DNA from: Fasciolopsis buskii
Lineage: Eukaryota > Platyhelminthes > Trematoda > Plagiorchiida > Fasciolidae
Length of the DNA stretch: 64,000 nucleotides
Reading direction: 5' to 3'
Assembly: GCA_008360955.1 (NCBI GenBank)
Contig: LUCM01005051.1
Span: forward strand, 84,560 to 148,559
The translations under genes were made by a program, and so were the position numbers. The notes under the pieces are model-generated. The model saw only the letters and a list, made by a program, of their open reading frames with translations, searched no databases and was not told the DNA's origin. Positions 12,189-24,826 of the stretch are shown one piece after another. Position 1 is the stretch's first letter. Each line of letters starts with the position of its first letter.

Positions 12189-12494
12189 ATGAATAAATTT
12201 TGGCAGAAGAATACAATCGCGATGGTCAAAATATCCACAGATTTTCGGTTGAGACATTATTCCGGGCATGTTTTGCACTTTCCAGGACAAATGAGTTCTG
12301 GTACTGTTGTACAATTATGCAATTTCACCATTGCTCGTGGTGGCGTAGTCAACCTCGAAATAGCGACTTTCAGTGGCATGAAAATAGAAACTACTGACAA
12401 GTATTGTTTTTATGTCTGCATTCTGCACGCCAAAGCGAGAGCTAACTTAAGACGACTTGCGGAAGACCGCAAAATACGCCAAATTGTTGGATAG
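12189..12494 (+). CDS. doubtful open frame, unknown product
   Basis: A 101-codon plus-strand frame with an ATG and a charged C-terminus (RANLRRLAEDRKIRQ). A 104-codon frame covers part of the same DNA on the minus strand (12000-12314), and composition does not choose between them. No motif is seen. Confidence 0.15.
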   Translation: MNKFWQKNTIAMVKISTDFRLRHYSGHVLHFPGQMSSGTVVQLCNFTIARGGVVNLEIATFSGMKIETTDKYCFYVCILHAKARANLRRLAEDRKIRQIVG

Positions 12495-12499
12495 ACAAA

Positions 12500-14440
12500 T
12501 ACACGTAGAGCAATGGGATAAGATTGGTTATAGCTTGACGCGATTATTCTCAGTTGCAACCAGATCGATCTAAAACTCCAGGGTATGTATTATTGCACCA
12601 GTTCAAACTGCAAGGTGTTACGTGACGGAGTTCAGGTACCGCTGAAATGTACATTTCAGTTAATGATTTCGAAATGAACCTACGGTAACACTCTCAAACT
12701 TCCATAAATCACTTTCCTTAAAATTCCTAGGTGTGGATAATTCGCGCCCATAAATAGGCAGATAGCGCTAAGGTATCACAAATTTCTTTGTTTTAATCAT
12801 TTAGCTTCGAGAATTGCCTTATTTTGCATTTTCATCTTCCGCTTATGCAACAGGTAATCAACATTTGGATTTGTGCGGTTCCAAACTTAAAAACAGCCGA
12901 TTAGGACAGTCTGAAGCCAGAAATCGTACTTCAGATGATCCGTTCATCGTCAGGAACCGGGAAGTTAAAGTGTTCGACATGGACTGGAGTTTGAACACCG
13001 GCCTCAGAACCCTTCAGGTGTGCAGTATAGTACCAGGTTTTGTCAAGGCGAGACCGCGGAAAGCCCACAGAGACCAAACTTGCTGGAAGCATTTCATGGC
13101 ATGTTGGACACTTGTGAGCAGTGAAAGGTCCTTCCCAATGTCTGCCGAGATCTGCTGAAAATGGGAACCGGCTTTGTGACCCGCAACCTCAGACTGGCTT
13201 AGAATTACATAGGTCCCTGTAGGTCAGACCCGGTAACGAATCTCCTTACAAAGAACTGTCACTTACCAGCGATTCTGAGATTCGAAAGTCAGATTCGTTT
13301 AGGGGCAGAAAAATCCTCCTTTGAGTTTTCACAGCCCAACCAATGGCATCATTCTTTTTCAGTTCACATTTCATGGTCTGCGAAATGTTTTTTATTATCG
13401 GCTGTTAAATTATACTCTCTTCGTACCAGTCTTCCTGAATACTCATCCACGTATGCTGGCCGTTCCTTACACAGACATGTTTCCATTTGCAATGGCTTAT
13501 CAATTCTTTGTCGTCACTTATCTTGTTTGATTACATCGCAGTAAGCTCGGACTAAACAATCATTTAGGTTTCCTACAGTCATCTGTCATTGAGCTTCTCC
13601 TTGCTGGCGTTTATTAATCTTCGGGCGATCGCTAAATATCTCTTGACCATCGTTTTCCCACTGTGATTTGCCTTTTACCAACCGTGATCTGGATTGGAAA
13701 AACTGTAAATTTTCGAACAACGGCTTCTACAAGTGTTTGCTGCTGTGGGTTATGTGATGCTGGTGCGTAGCTTCATAACCTTGCGTGCATCTTGAAAATG
13801 GGATAAGTTTAACCAAGAAATACTTGCATGTCTCAACCAAACTGGTTGCCGCTAAAACGAGTCCGTGGCCACGAAGCAATAGCCAGAATTTTCCAAACGA
13901 CAGGAAAACCTGCAGTGATTTTTTGAACTCTGATCTTGTTTATGTTAGTTTATATTTCATGGCATCCTGATATGCTGATTGTCCTCTCTTGGGCGCAATC
14001 GGTTTGCTTTGACAAGAAGTCACATAAGTACGTCCGCAGACTGCAAAGCGTTCAGCCTCTGTAACTTGAACGAAAGTCGTTTTGAGTGTATGGAATGTCT
14101 ACACAATTCGCGATCACTATTGGTCATTTCGTCTCATCACCTGTTGTTAGATGTTTAAAACTAGCTTCCATCTGCCTCGACACTAACACTAAGCAGTCGC
14201 TGCTATCCTGGGGGGGAGTGCATAAAAATCGAACGTGTGCTCCGGTGGAATGGTATTGTTGATAAGGTTTCACGCGGCTGGTCCACCGGCACACATTCAG
14301 GTTGTGCTTTATTTTCACGCTCATCATCGATGTTAGGAAAAATGAACATCTGATTTTAACAGAACATTTCCTCTGAACACTATCAACGATTACTAAGAAT
14401 TTGGTCTTTTCCTAATGGATGCAAAGCAAATGGGCTATCA
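12500..14440. other. stretch without a supported gene
   Basis: Includes a 114-codon plus-strand frame (12814-13158) and a Phe/Tyr-rich frame (13321-13530) after a pyrimidine-rich AG at 13360. Neither shows motifs or phase-compatible partners. Confidence 0.3.
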
Positions 14441-14441
14441 G

Positions 14442-14925
14442 AAGAGGGGTCACCTATCAGTGGGAGAAGGTCGCTTTGCCTCAGCCATCGTTGGTCGCAC
14501 AAATAGATAACGCTTGGATGTTATATCATGAGGTGAATTATAGCAAACCATTCGAAGCCTGCTCGTTGAAGGTAATGGCAGAGTCATTCGATTCAATACT
14601 GTTCATTGCGGGTTCACTTTTAAGTTCGGGCGCAGTTTTTATGCTTTCATGGTTTTCTACCGTTGAGTTCATTTGTGGTCCTCCATGGATTGTTTCCTGA
14701 CATCTAAGTCGATTTTTTTTTCGGAAGATTTCTATGCAGAGTGATCAACAGTGATGGGAAATATGGGATGGATGCAACCTTATTTGTTTTTTTCTATTGT
14801 GAAGGCCACGCCATAAATTTCCTGAGGTTTGGGTCTTAATATGCTCCGCATTTGTGCTTATTTCAAATTAGACAGGTCCTACCGTCGAATGGCTTCTGTC
14901 TCGTGAAATCGATCCAAATACATAA
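14442..14925 (+). CDS. candidate pair of terminal exons (14442-14532 and 14872-14925), unknown product
   Basis: The first block, after ctatcag, encodes GVTYQWEKVALPQPS and then DNAWMLYHE, and ends at GAG|gtgaat in phase 0. The second begins after a reasonable acceptor (tgcttatttcaaattag) in phase 0, encodes TGPTVEWLLSREIDPNT and stops. The intron would be 339 nt. Phases agree and the peptides look natural, but both blocks are short and such agreement can arise by chance. A second reading frame through 14852-15103 ending at TTCGG|gtaaga is an alternative exon that would exclude this model. Confidence 0.25.
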
Positions 14926-15795
14926 CCTTTTTACTCGGCCAGATTTGGGCTCATGTATAAGTACGACCGTTGATGTGGCAACATCTAGAGGTAAACTGCA
15001 CACTGGAAAATCCCAAAGACTTATCAAACAAACCATGTGGTGTCAGTCTGTCCAGTGCACACTTTCAGCACGGCTATCCCCAGGCAGTGCAGCTTTATTC
15101 GGGTAAGATGGAGTTAAAATTACCGAGAATTTTTTACATTTTGTTAGTCTTCTAACCAAGGTGAACCACGGTTTGGGGCTCAAGTTCATCGGCATGCCAT
15201 TGGTGTGCGGATTTTTTATAGTACAAATCTCTTCACCTGTGGCTCTAGGTAGTAAAAGTAGGCATCACTTTGCGACTAATTAATAGTGTTGAAAATCGTG
15301 TGTGTTGTCCTTGGTAGGTTGGTTGTGCAACTGAAATCTCATTGAACTATCGATCGTGACTTTCCTCAACGCTTGACTTTCTGTCCGATACAGACGGGTG
15401 CATTAGCTCTGAGGCGTCCAGCAAACTGACTCGATGCATAGAGTATCAATTTTTGATGGGTTGATCATTTCTTGTAGGTTACTTTGAGGTTTGATCTCGT
15501 CGTGCACTCGAGGCGCTTGACAGCTTTGTTCGTTTGAGTGCGTCACGTTACATACAACCAGGATACGTGTTGTAGTCTACAGTTTCAGAGGCTGAATTCA
15601 ATTTCGAGTAGATGCTACTTGACATCCTTAAAGCAGCTGGCTGTCGTAAAATACGTGAGTGCCTTTTTAGCCAGCCGCAAGATGGAGAAACTTGATCATT
15701 CAGGGGTACAATTCGATTGAATTTAAAAAAAAGCATCCGAATTTTGTTACCTGTTCAACCGTGAAGCAAATAACATTCGATTCTCATCAATACTA

Positions 15796-16005
15796 CCATC
15801 ACCATCATCATCATCATCATCATCATCAACAACAACAACACCAACGCCAACAATAACGACATTAACAAAAGCATCATCATCATCACGAAGATCGTTAACA
15901 CCAATACCAACATCGACATCACTAACACCAACGACATCGCCATCCACTTGAACAATGCTAACAAGCCCACCAATACCACCGACAAGAACAACGACAACGG
16001 CAATC
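15796..16005. repeat. (CAT)n-(CAA)n microsatellite grading into A/C-rich trinucleotide-like tract
   Basis: Nine or so CAT units pass into CAA units, then imperfect caccaa/cgacat units up to about 16005. Minus-strand frames made of Asp-Val or Met-Leu runs across it are composition artefacts. Confidence 0.85.
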
Positions 16006-18123
16006 ACTGTCATTTTCGGCTTGTTGTATACCACCATATTCCCTTTTGAGTGTATCGATAATAGAAGAGACAGAATAATATTATTGTTGTTAGTATTAAT
16101 AATCTTAGTTATCAAGATCAATCTGATCAAGCTGCTAGCAATTTCGGTGACAAATTTTCTGTGACCTATTCTAATCCATATGAGGACATTCAAACCTTCA
16201 GCTTTCCAGGTTTTATCAACTGAATGTTTATTAAAGAAGTGAAATAATAATACTAATCATAACAATATTAGTATCATTGATAATGATGACAACAATCCCT
16301 AATTTTATCAAGTTTAATAAGAAACGCAACATTGGATTGAATAACGTCTTGGTCACCAAACCAGTGAATCAAGCTTTTCGTTTGAAACACACGGAAATAA
16401 CACGTCACTTTCCAGAAAGACGCATGCACTTTCGTCCATTTTTATTAGAGTTAGAAGCAATGTGAATTCAGCCATAACCAAACGTGATTGACTGCACATT
16501 CAAATAGGTTCTGTCAGACCAAATGGTTATTGGAACAAATGAACCAGCTGATTCCATCGAACTTACAAATGCCAACCTATCGTGAGGTACGTTGGTTTGC
16601 TTTTTTCGGTCAAATAACAGGTGTGTTATGTCAGAGATATTGGGATAATCGCATCATTTCGACGAACAAACTAAACTTTCTACTGGTGGCATTCACATCC
16701 ACGAATTACCTACTTTGGTTGAACAACCACTTGGACAGACCTGTGCTTGTATGTGCACTTGTGTGTTGTCGAAAATTCTGGTCCAGAGGTACTCGTGACA
16801 TTACAAGAAAGCACTGAATAGGTTTTCATTTGTCAACAGAAAAATGCGGGAATCAAACCGACTACTTACCAATTAACTGGCAAACTAACCAAATAACTAA
16901 GCGACCAATTGAATGAATGAACGATAATTTATCTTATTAGTACGAGTGACGGAGCGAGTGAGTAAGATAATGGATTTGGGATTGCTGATATGAAGGAGGG
17001 ATTGATTGAGTACGAGACTCAAATAATCATTGAGTATGATAGTCTGTGATTTATTAAATCAGACATTACATGGGGTTCAAATCACGGAACTAGGCGTTTT
17101 AACTGCAGTCTTATCACCCCTGTCCAGTTGACATCACAATGGCGTGTGCTCAGTCGGCCGTGGCCTCCTCTAATCATTAGATTGTCGTCAGATTTGCTTT
17201 CCGATCTCTTAGAAGAAGTTGGTCCCGTGATCAGATGTTTATTTTTCTACTTGTTCTCCGTTACCTTTGTCCGTGAACCTAGAATATTGTTGTCTGGTTT
17301 GGGAAGTTAGACAATTTCAGGCGATATTGTTATTTCCACTTCCAGCATGTGAATATTTGTCAATCTGGCATCACGTGCGAATCGTCATATCAATCATATT
17401 AGACGCACAGTGACCGTTCAAATGTCTGACGCCAAACAAGATACCCGAAGATACGACAGACTCTAACCCAAAGCAGTTCCTGATGGTCAGAAAGGACAGA
17501 ATTGCATTTTGGATAAAATTTGAAATTGTCAGTCGATCAGTCACTGGAAATCGAACCAACAAAAACCGAAAAAGTCTAATTGTTCAAATCAGACATTAGT
17601 CCCTTAGAGTCAAAAACAAATTTAACACAGGCAGTAAAATAAACATTTAATTACGGGCTCATGATCATTGGAGAGATCAAATTTCAAAGCTAAGTATCGC
17701 CCAGTAAGTAGAGCAGGATACGTTCAATTTCGGATAGGCATTGTTGATATCAACCTGAGTTATGATGACACGTTTTCAACGTAAGCCATAAGACTAGGAA
17801 CCAAAAGCTTACGGAAGCCAACAACCTGAGCTGCAATAAATGCAGCACTGATTCCGTCATTTATTGGGTCAGTCACCATGATCAGTTAGTCAGTCAGTCA
17901 AACAGTTGGTCTATAAAGTCCAGACAATGTGACCCTTTCAAACTTTGGAAGCAATCTCATATTTGTGGTATCAATGCGATTACGATTTGATTTTGTTTTG
18001 CTATTTGTTTAGCCTTGAAGCCTATGTCATAAGTTATTCGTGAATTCCCACATATTATGTAGCATTTATAAATGGCTTTTCGAAACTAGAACTGAATTGC
18101 AATACAAATGATTTTTTCCTTAT
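16006..18123. other. stretch without a supported gene
   Basis: A 26-codon block (16509-16586) ends at a consensus donor GAG|gtacgt but has a poor acceptor. A short gtcagtcagtc tract lies near 17890. Nothing else stands out. Confidence 0.35.
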
Positions 18124-18231
18124 TATTGTGAATGATATAATATTAATAACACAGCGTTGTTGGTAGATGTAATGCGCCAACGTTTCGACTACCGTGGGTA
18201 GTCTTTCTCAAGGCAAGTTTTACAATCAAGC
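18124..18231 (-). repeat. R105 dispersed repeat, copy 2
   Basis: Nearly identical to copy 1. It has an intact palindrome at 18187-18203 (7-bp arms around gtg). On the minus strand this gives a perfect 7-bp stem followed directly by GAAA (complement of 18183-18186), with a TTGAGAA box one base 5' of the stem. The ends attgtgaa and ttttacaat can pair. Confidence 0.8.
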
Positions 18232-18262
18232 TTGCTAACTGGATTTTTTCCTTACTTTATAG

Positions 18263-18514
18263 TCGATAGTGCATAGTAACTACAAATTTCGGCCACTATG
18301 GCTGCCATTCCAGGTTATGCTTAGAAATTCAGCCGTCTCTTTGAAACCAGCCAATACCAGCACGGTTTTAGTCCCAAAAGTCAACCATAGTTTACCACTA
18401 AAATGCTTTTCACCTGAACTCACTGACACGAATAGCTGTGTTCAGTTGCAACCCATTTCATCAAGCAGCATGAAAACTGAACTCCTGTTGTTCATGTACA
18501 ACAAAGCCCAATGA
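18263..18514 (+). CDS. candidate terminal exon, unknown product
   Basis: An 83-codon plus-strand frame begins directly after a strong pyrimidine-rich acceptor (ggattttttccttactttatag) and ends in a TGA after YNKAQ. It contains SNYKFRPLWLPFQVM, KPANTSTVLVPKVNHS and CVQLQPISSSSMKTE. It starts ~30 bp after R105 copy 2, so the acceptor tract may be part of repeat flank. No upstream partner exon was found. Unknown family. Confidence 0.3.
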   Translation, partial: SIVHSNYKFRPLWLPFQVMLRNSAVSLKPANTSTVLVPKVNHSLPLKCFSPELTDTNSCVQLQPISSSSMKTELLLFMYNKAQ

Positions 18515-19099
18515 AAGTCCCACCCCCACCACCCCGAATCAACTTTGACGAGCTTCGAGGTATCGCTTTCCTTCATCTACAAAGCTAGTCGGTCACCACA
18601 ACGAACTTCATATGAAATCGAATGTGTGTTTAGGATTGACATTCACATTTTCAGGTTGCATGCCCAACGTGATCTTGAAATCAAATATTATTTGAATTAA
18701 CAAGTGATTGTTCATCAAATTCTGCGCCAGTGCATAAAATTTATTTAATGTATGCCCTTGTTGAGTTGATCAAAAGTTTCTAATGTTTTTTCCTAAACTA
18801 CTAAGGAAATGGTGATCTCATTTACTCCCAGTTACCATACAAAGCTGAGTGTGAAATTTCAAAGTTAGTAGGTAATTGCACAGGAAATGCATGAAGCGAA
18901 AAACCCCTGTTGCTAACTTCTTATAACGTTTTTACTGAAACGCCTTATCGGGGCTTGGCAAGATACGCACAACTAACCGTCGATTCAATAAACACGTCAC
19001 GAATTGATAAATAATACTGATTCGTAATTACTTTGGGATTCCTCAGTAAATGCAGGTGTACGTTTGACTTCTTTACCCTGACATGAGTTCGTTGGCATT

Positions 19100-19284
19100 T
19101 TCTTTTCTTTTATCTTTTACTTCCTTTATTAGTGAATCATAAATGTACATCATTTTTCGGGAAGGGGGCTATCGTCAGCATGGGGCTGTCAGGTGGGAAA
19201 GTTGACCGTCTGTGGGAGGATTCGAACCTGCGACCTTCACGTCCAAACGCCATCACCCTATCTGTTCGGCCACCACCGGCCGAG
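19100..19284 (-). repeat. tRNA-derived SINE, full-length-looking copy
   Basis: On the minus strand there is an A box (TGGCCGAACAG, complement near 19262-19272) and a B box (GGTTCGAATCC, complement of 19218-19228). A tRNA-unrelated body (gacagccccatgctgacg) and an A-rich 3' end (aaaggaagtaaaagataaaa) follow. The A-box spacing suggests a Leu/Ser-type class II tRNA ancestor. Relatives: 47793 (+), 58295 (+) and 62400 (-). Confidence 0.8.
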
Positions 19285-19289
19285 GTTTG

Positions 19290-22200
19290 ATCGAAAAAGT
19301 GAGCCAAAGAGAGGTGGTAGTTTGCTTGCGCTGATGGTTCAATACTATCGACTGGTTATGTCCGTTACTGGTGTCCCATGACTGGGAACTTTGGTCAAGC
19401 CAGTTCGATTCTGGATCATTTTACCAACAAACAAATGTGTAAAGTTCGACATAAACACTCCTTTTCAGATATGAACAATGAAGAAGGAACCGACCGCATT
19501 ACTGAACAGTTGGTGAATCCCGCAAACCGCCTTGTGAGTACGATTTCAAATAACCCAGTTTAATGTGAAAAATTCAGAGGGTAATCAACGGTACGATATA
19601 ACTCTCTGCAATATCCCATTCATCACTGCTTTCGTTCAAGGAAAGCGGACGAGGGTGCAACAGACAATAGAAAAAATATCGCCGCTAGTGAAATTTTATC
19701 GATTTTCACTCGAATCACATGTGTAAAACATCGCTTTGGAGGTAAATTATCTGACGGCTTGATCTGCCGAAAGCATTCAGTAAATGTGCAGATAAAATCT
19801 GAAATCTTTCATCTCTATGGTCGACAGTTTTCTACACTTCATTGGACAAAACACAACCATTTCATCGACAACGTCCAATTGACATCTGGTAAAAGGCACA
19901 AGGCGAATAGGAACAGAAGCTACCTGTTTGGTCTCGTTAACTGTTCTGTAATAAATTGGTCTAGCAGCCATGTAAATGTAAGTATTTGTGTTTACAAACC
20001 TACTTCACACATTTAAAGATGTTTGCGTGAATTTCAATCTCAGAGTGCACCTAAACGACGGGTACTTGTCTTGGGGATAGAAAAGGGGTTAGCATTCTGT
20101 TGAAAAATCACACTGGGTTTCTTGTATGCATATAAGCATATACATATTTGTATATATGTATAAATATACATGCGTGTGTGTGTGGTTGAGGGAGATTCGC
20201 CATTTGAGATATGTCAACCGTTTTCTTCACTTATTCGTTCTCTGAATATATACATTTTAGAGGAGATTGTATTTTGAATTTCTGTGGGCAATAAAAATTA
20301 AAAAAAGGCAGCACTTGTATTTGTTTGCTTGTGTGTGCTTGTGCATGTGCTCGTATTCGCCGCTGGAACAAACGGAATAATCCCTAAAATCCCGGGGAAA
20401 GGCTAAACACGTTTGCCCGTAGAAAATGACTAAAAACTGGGTTCCCGTGGCTACTTTTCTCGGACTGTGTTCCCAAAATGGTTATGTATCTTTACTATTT
20501 CGTATCCTGTTCTATTTGTCCGCACAAAAACTTTCATTATCCCTTGGAAATAAAATAAAACCTTAAAGTAGTGTGCATTTTTATTGCCGTCGTCGCAAGA
20601 TTGACAAAATGACGAAGTGGAGAGAAGAACTCACTCATGGATTTCCTGTGATGGTATGCAATCTTGAATAGTTAAAACAAGTTCGAACACGTCTTTTTCT
20701 GAGTGACCTGCGGATATACCTTTCTAGATATTTCAGGCCACCGGAATTTAGGTTTCGCTGTCTTGGGCAACGAGCTTTTTGATTCAGCCAGAAACCTGGC
20801 TAACGAAATCATATACAAGATCAATTTTGTTACATTAAAGTACAAAGCAACGAAACAACCAACTTTGTGCATGCTTCATGATCGTACACAAGAAATCACA
20901 ACAAAATGTCAGTAGGGACTGGCGAATGCTTTCTATGTGGAAAGGTTTCTTATCCAAACTCAAATCACTGTTCTGCTCTTGAAATTCTCCGATCTTTTCC
21001 GAATAGCTAAGAAATTTCTAATCTCTGTTTTGTGATCATCGGCCACGTTTCGTTCATTCCCTTTGACGAATTGGCTTTCATTTCTGGCTTATGTGCGCGT
21101 AGATGCGTAGTTCCACAGTTACTCAAATTTTGACTATCAATCAATTCAGTGCAAATCACTTTTCTGTATCAAATTTGTTGCATGCCAATGGCCCCTGATG
21201 TCATCTCTAGAAACTAAAAATGGGCACCAAGCCACAGTTGAAATGGTGCTTGCCAAGTGGCTTGGAGAACGGTGTCCGTGAAAAGGGAGTAAATTTATCC
21301 ACGATTTTGAAACTATGTGATCCAAGGTTTAATGCATTTATTATCTGGTGAAAAACTAATGCCACCGAGGTTACTGATTGTCCAACTGACTTTGGAACAT
21401 TTAAGTTCACGAGTTAATTACCAACATTTGCTAAGGATAGTCTACGACAAACAAAGTAAAAATGTTTACGGTATACACATGGTGTCATTTGTTTCTTTAC
21501 TTTAGGCAGAAAATATTTAAGGGACTCCAAATCAACGGGTACAGAACATGTTGCTACCGCGCAACCCACATGGTGTGTAATCTAAAAATTTGACTTGAAA
21601 CAGATGGTGAAGACTGGTAGCATTCAGTTCCGGCTGAAGAGAATGATAATTAGATTGCAAGCAAGGAGATATCCCGTAATTTTTTGGGGAGTCCCACAGT
21701 TTTGAGAATTTGTCTGCGGCCTGTATTGTTAAATTAGAAAACAGAGGTAGCTGAAAGTTTGTAAGCTATTCAACCCTTCTTAACTATAATTCGAGAAAAA
21801 CTTCAACCAAAATTTAACAGCTATTGGAAAGCTGCTTAACAAGGGAGCAATCGACAGGAGAGAGGACTGGTCGAATCTCCTAAGTTTGCCCTGAAAATCT
21901 ATCATGTTTACCCCCTGATCACTAAACCATAGGAAGGATCTGTCAGTTGCGGTGGGACCGAGTGACGTTAGTCGGCAATCGAGGAATTAGTCCAAAGATT
22001 ACGGCATGCACGGGACTAACGTACTGGGTCCTCTGTCGGGGAAGTTCGAGAACCAAAGTGGTCAGTTTAGGAGCATAAATTTCAGGGTAGAATTGTAACA
22101 AATCAAATGCGTGTTTTGCGCCTTATTGATTTTTCCTACATGCAGGAAAAACAATCCTCAAAAGAATTGACTCAGTCTGTGCGGAGAACAGCAGCAAAAG

Positions 22201-22329
22201 TGTCATAAATGTACCAAGCCCTAGCAATTCGACTTCGGTGATTGCTACCGAAAATTTATTCGCAACAGCTATTTCGATTGTAAGCCTCGATTGTTTCCTC
22301 CTGATCAGCTTAATACATAACATTAAATG
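19290..22329. other. stretch without a supported gene
   Basis: Short frames only. An AT/TG-rich simple tract lies at about 20130-20190 (gtatatatgtataaatatac then gtgtgtgtgtg). Confidence 0.4.
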
Positions 22330-22420
22330 TTATGTATTGGCATGAATACGAATAACTGAAAACGAGCTTGTTCGCCACGTTGTGTTGTTCTCAATGTGTT
22401 CTGTGGGATTTTCAAACGTT
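22330..22420 (+). repeat. Penelope-like element terminal repeat (pseudo-LTR), copy 2
   Basis: Begins tatgtattggcatgaatacg, contains actgaaaacgagcttgttcg and runs into ttctcaatgtgttctgtggg, where the PLE reading frame starts at 22396. Its placement in front of an N-terminal ORF, while copies at 9405 and 25920 follow C-terminal fragments, identifies it as the repeat present at both ends of the element. Confidence 0.7.
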
Positions 22421-23262
22421 TAAAGCAAACCAAAGACCCCGCCGTACTACGTGGGCTTAACAGTTACGTTAAGCTTTGTACGAAAGTGGCCCTGGCCTTG
22501 GCTCGTGTTCAGTTTCTCAATGAGTGTATCCACAAATCAGAATATCCCAAACTCTATCGGACTGTTTTGAGGAGAACTCGCGTGAACATTAGTAATGTGT
22601 CCTTACGTCGCCAAGCCCTGAACGAACGGCACACGGTAATCAGTCGGGCGTCAGAATTGGAGCGAATCTTTGTGAACTCGACACGAGTCCTCGACAAGTT
22701 GGCTGAAGAAGAAAAGGAAAGGTTCATCGCCTACGCTCATTCAATAAGGGAAAAGCAATTGGAGCCATTACGGTCAGCGCTGAGGAAAACCGTCAATCCA
22801 GAAAAACCTAACGGTGAGTTCCCGTTGGATCCGAAAAGATTCGTCCACAACCTGTCTTCTGTAAGCCTGGATAAGAGATTGCTTGAAGTTCTATCATTAG
22901 GACCGAAATTCTGTTGCCCATCCAACAAAACCAAGCAACTAGATATGGAAGTTGAATTTGAAAATCTGTTTAGTCAGCTGTCGGATCTGATGCCGTCCTC
23001 TCCGGAGAGTTTAGAGAAACTTAAATCCGATCTCGTCAACTCATGTTACCAATATCGTGACGACAGACGAGTAAAGCAAGGATTGGTAACGCCTGAGCAC
23101 TTGAAACGTCTAAAAGAACTACAAACAAACGACGAAATAATGTTGACCAAACCAGATAAAGGGGCTGGCATTGTCATCATCAATAAGTTGGACTACATTG
23201 AAAAAATGAATAGAATACTGGGCTACTAGTCAAAATTCACAAAGAGTCCAACCGAAAAGGAT
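22396..23262 (+). pseudogene. Penelope-like element N-terminal ORF, truncated
   Basis: A 277-codon plus-strand frame is the second-longest uninterrupted one outside the N gap. It starts at ATG just inside the terminal repeat. It contains the PLE N-terminal signature LSSVSLDKRLLEVLSLGPKF (about residues 154-173) and, near the end, LTKPDKGAGIVII followed by KLDYIEKMNRIL, the block that precedes the reverse transcriptase in PLE proteins. After a stop at 23227-23229 the next frame reads GLLVKIHKES, which matches the following conserved PLE block (Leu-x-Lys-x-His-Lys). An internal deletion of some tens of residues with a frameshift therefore joins the two. Past 23262 the sequence is not recognisable. 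The rest of the RT palm and the endonuclease are absent here. The long intact N-terminal part suggests a fairly recent insertion. Confidence 0.85.
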
Positions 23263-24765
23263 AGGGCAACTCAAATAGAAAAATCAATTTCTATGAAATT
23301 ACGAGCCTCACGTTTTTCACGCAAACGTTATGTTCGATCTGATATATCACCCACACAAGCCTCATGTGTGTTGGTGTAACACAAAGTCAGACGTAAACGC
23401 ACCTTTCATTCACGTTAAAGTGGTCTCACCCTCGGTTCCCCTACCCTATCACCAACGGCACTCAGTCAAAATCATCTCACTCACGTAACAAATCACTACA
23501 ATCCATCAAGTGAAAATACAAGACTCAGGTAGGCTGAACCTGCCCAGACATAAACGTGTGCGATGTACCAATCGATTTAATTAATCTCTGGAACAAAGCT
23601 AGAAACTTAAGAAGACTTAGACAGGAGTCGTTAGCATAGTCTTGAGCTCTGTGTATCAGGTGAAGTGGCGACGAGTATGTCGATGGTACTCATGCAACCG
23701 TACAACCTATCTACGTCGGGGTAATAGAAAATTCGCAACAACTATGGCAACTGCAACGTGGGCGAGGTTACATAACATATATCTCCCTCCACATACGTAT
23801 GGGTGCTTGAGCACGGGGTGAGTACCAACAGACGATACGGGGGCAGGTACGGAGCCTACATTCGTGCCTGATTTAGTTTAGTATGATAGAGCAAGAGAAA
23901 TATATGTTCGGACGACACAAAATTGAAAATAATGCTTTCGCTTTCCCGTGCGGAGCGTATTCGTACAAAAACTGGATACCTCCGAAAGAATTTCATAAAT
24001 TAAAACTCATTGAAAAACACGATGTAGACAAAAAGTAATAGGACCAGTAAAGAAACCGTAATAGCGTTCGTTTGCCTTTCAAAAGTGACACCGAAGCGTG
24101 AAATTATCCAACGAGACTGCCAAGTTATCCGTGGAACATTCTTTGCTGCACAGTTACAAAACTCATTCACTATCCAAACCGACATGTGTTTTCACTTAAA
24201 GGACGAGCCTGGGACGCGAACTGCCGGGACGAACGAAATAAGATAAGAGAAGATTAGCCATTAAGCACCGGGCAGAAACTTCTGAACGGCTTTGTGAACT
24301 TACACATGAAGTCTGCAACTATCCGTCACTGGTTTGCACGGTTACTGTCGCTTACCTCACAGCGATCGCACCCCTACTGATAGATGACTTCTCTTGCAGG
24401 TAGCCTAAGTACGGCGAAGGCTTTGGTATATGACCTACAGAGCTGTGACTTACTTGATACACTTTAGTAGAGGAGATTGATGTTTACAGAAATAAAAATC
24501 AGCCAGTGATATCATCACTCACTCACTCATAAGAAACGCATAAGAGATACGAGCTGTTTCATCTTGTTAAGGATATGCACTGCTGATGATTCCTAACAAG
24601 GATGAAAACCAGTCTGTACAGGTGTCTTCCATGGTTTTCTTTAATGTGAGTTGAGTGATGAATTCACATGGTGAAATTATTGTCATGTAGACAATCTATC
24701 CATATCTCCTATACTACTAACAATGTATAAAAGGAAAGACTGCCAGATTCTGCAGCCTCTATTCT
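23263..24765. other. stretch without a recognisable gene
   Basis: Where an intact PLE would carry its RT palm, I find no RT motif in any frame. The segment is either unrelated flanking DNA or an insertion. Confidence 0.4.
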
Positions 24766-24826
24766 GTGGTGTATTTCATTCACCTGCTCGCTTGGGATCC
24801 AGGTATAAACTCCTGGCCCGCAGGAC

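Noticed and set aside
15747..16193. 148-codon minus-strand frame rich in Asp and Val, and an overlapping Leu/Met-rich one
   Set aside because: Product of the CAT/CAA repeat; no splice or motif support.
16509..16586. 26-codon block ending at consensus donor GAG|gtacgt
   Set aside because: Acceptor without pyrimidine tract and no partner exon.
22350..22385. Hammerhead motif inside the PLE terminal repeat (ctgaaaacgagc...)
   Set aside because: A small stem exists, but there is no GAAA after it and box 1 does not fit; unlike R105 the core cannot be aligned.
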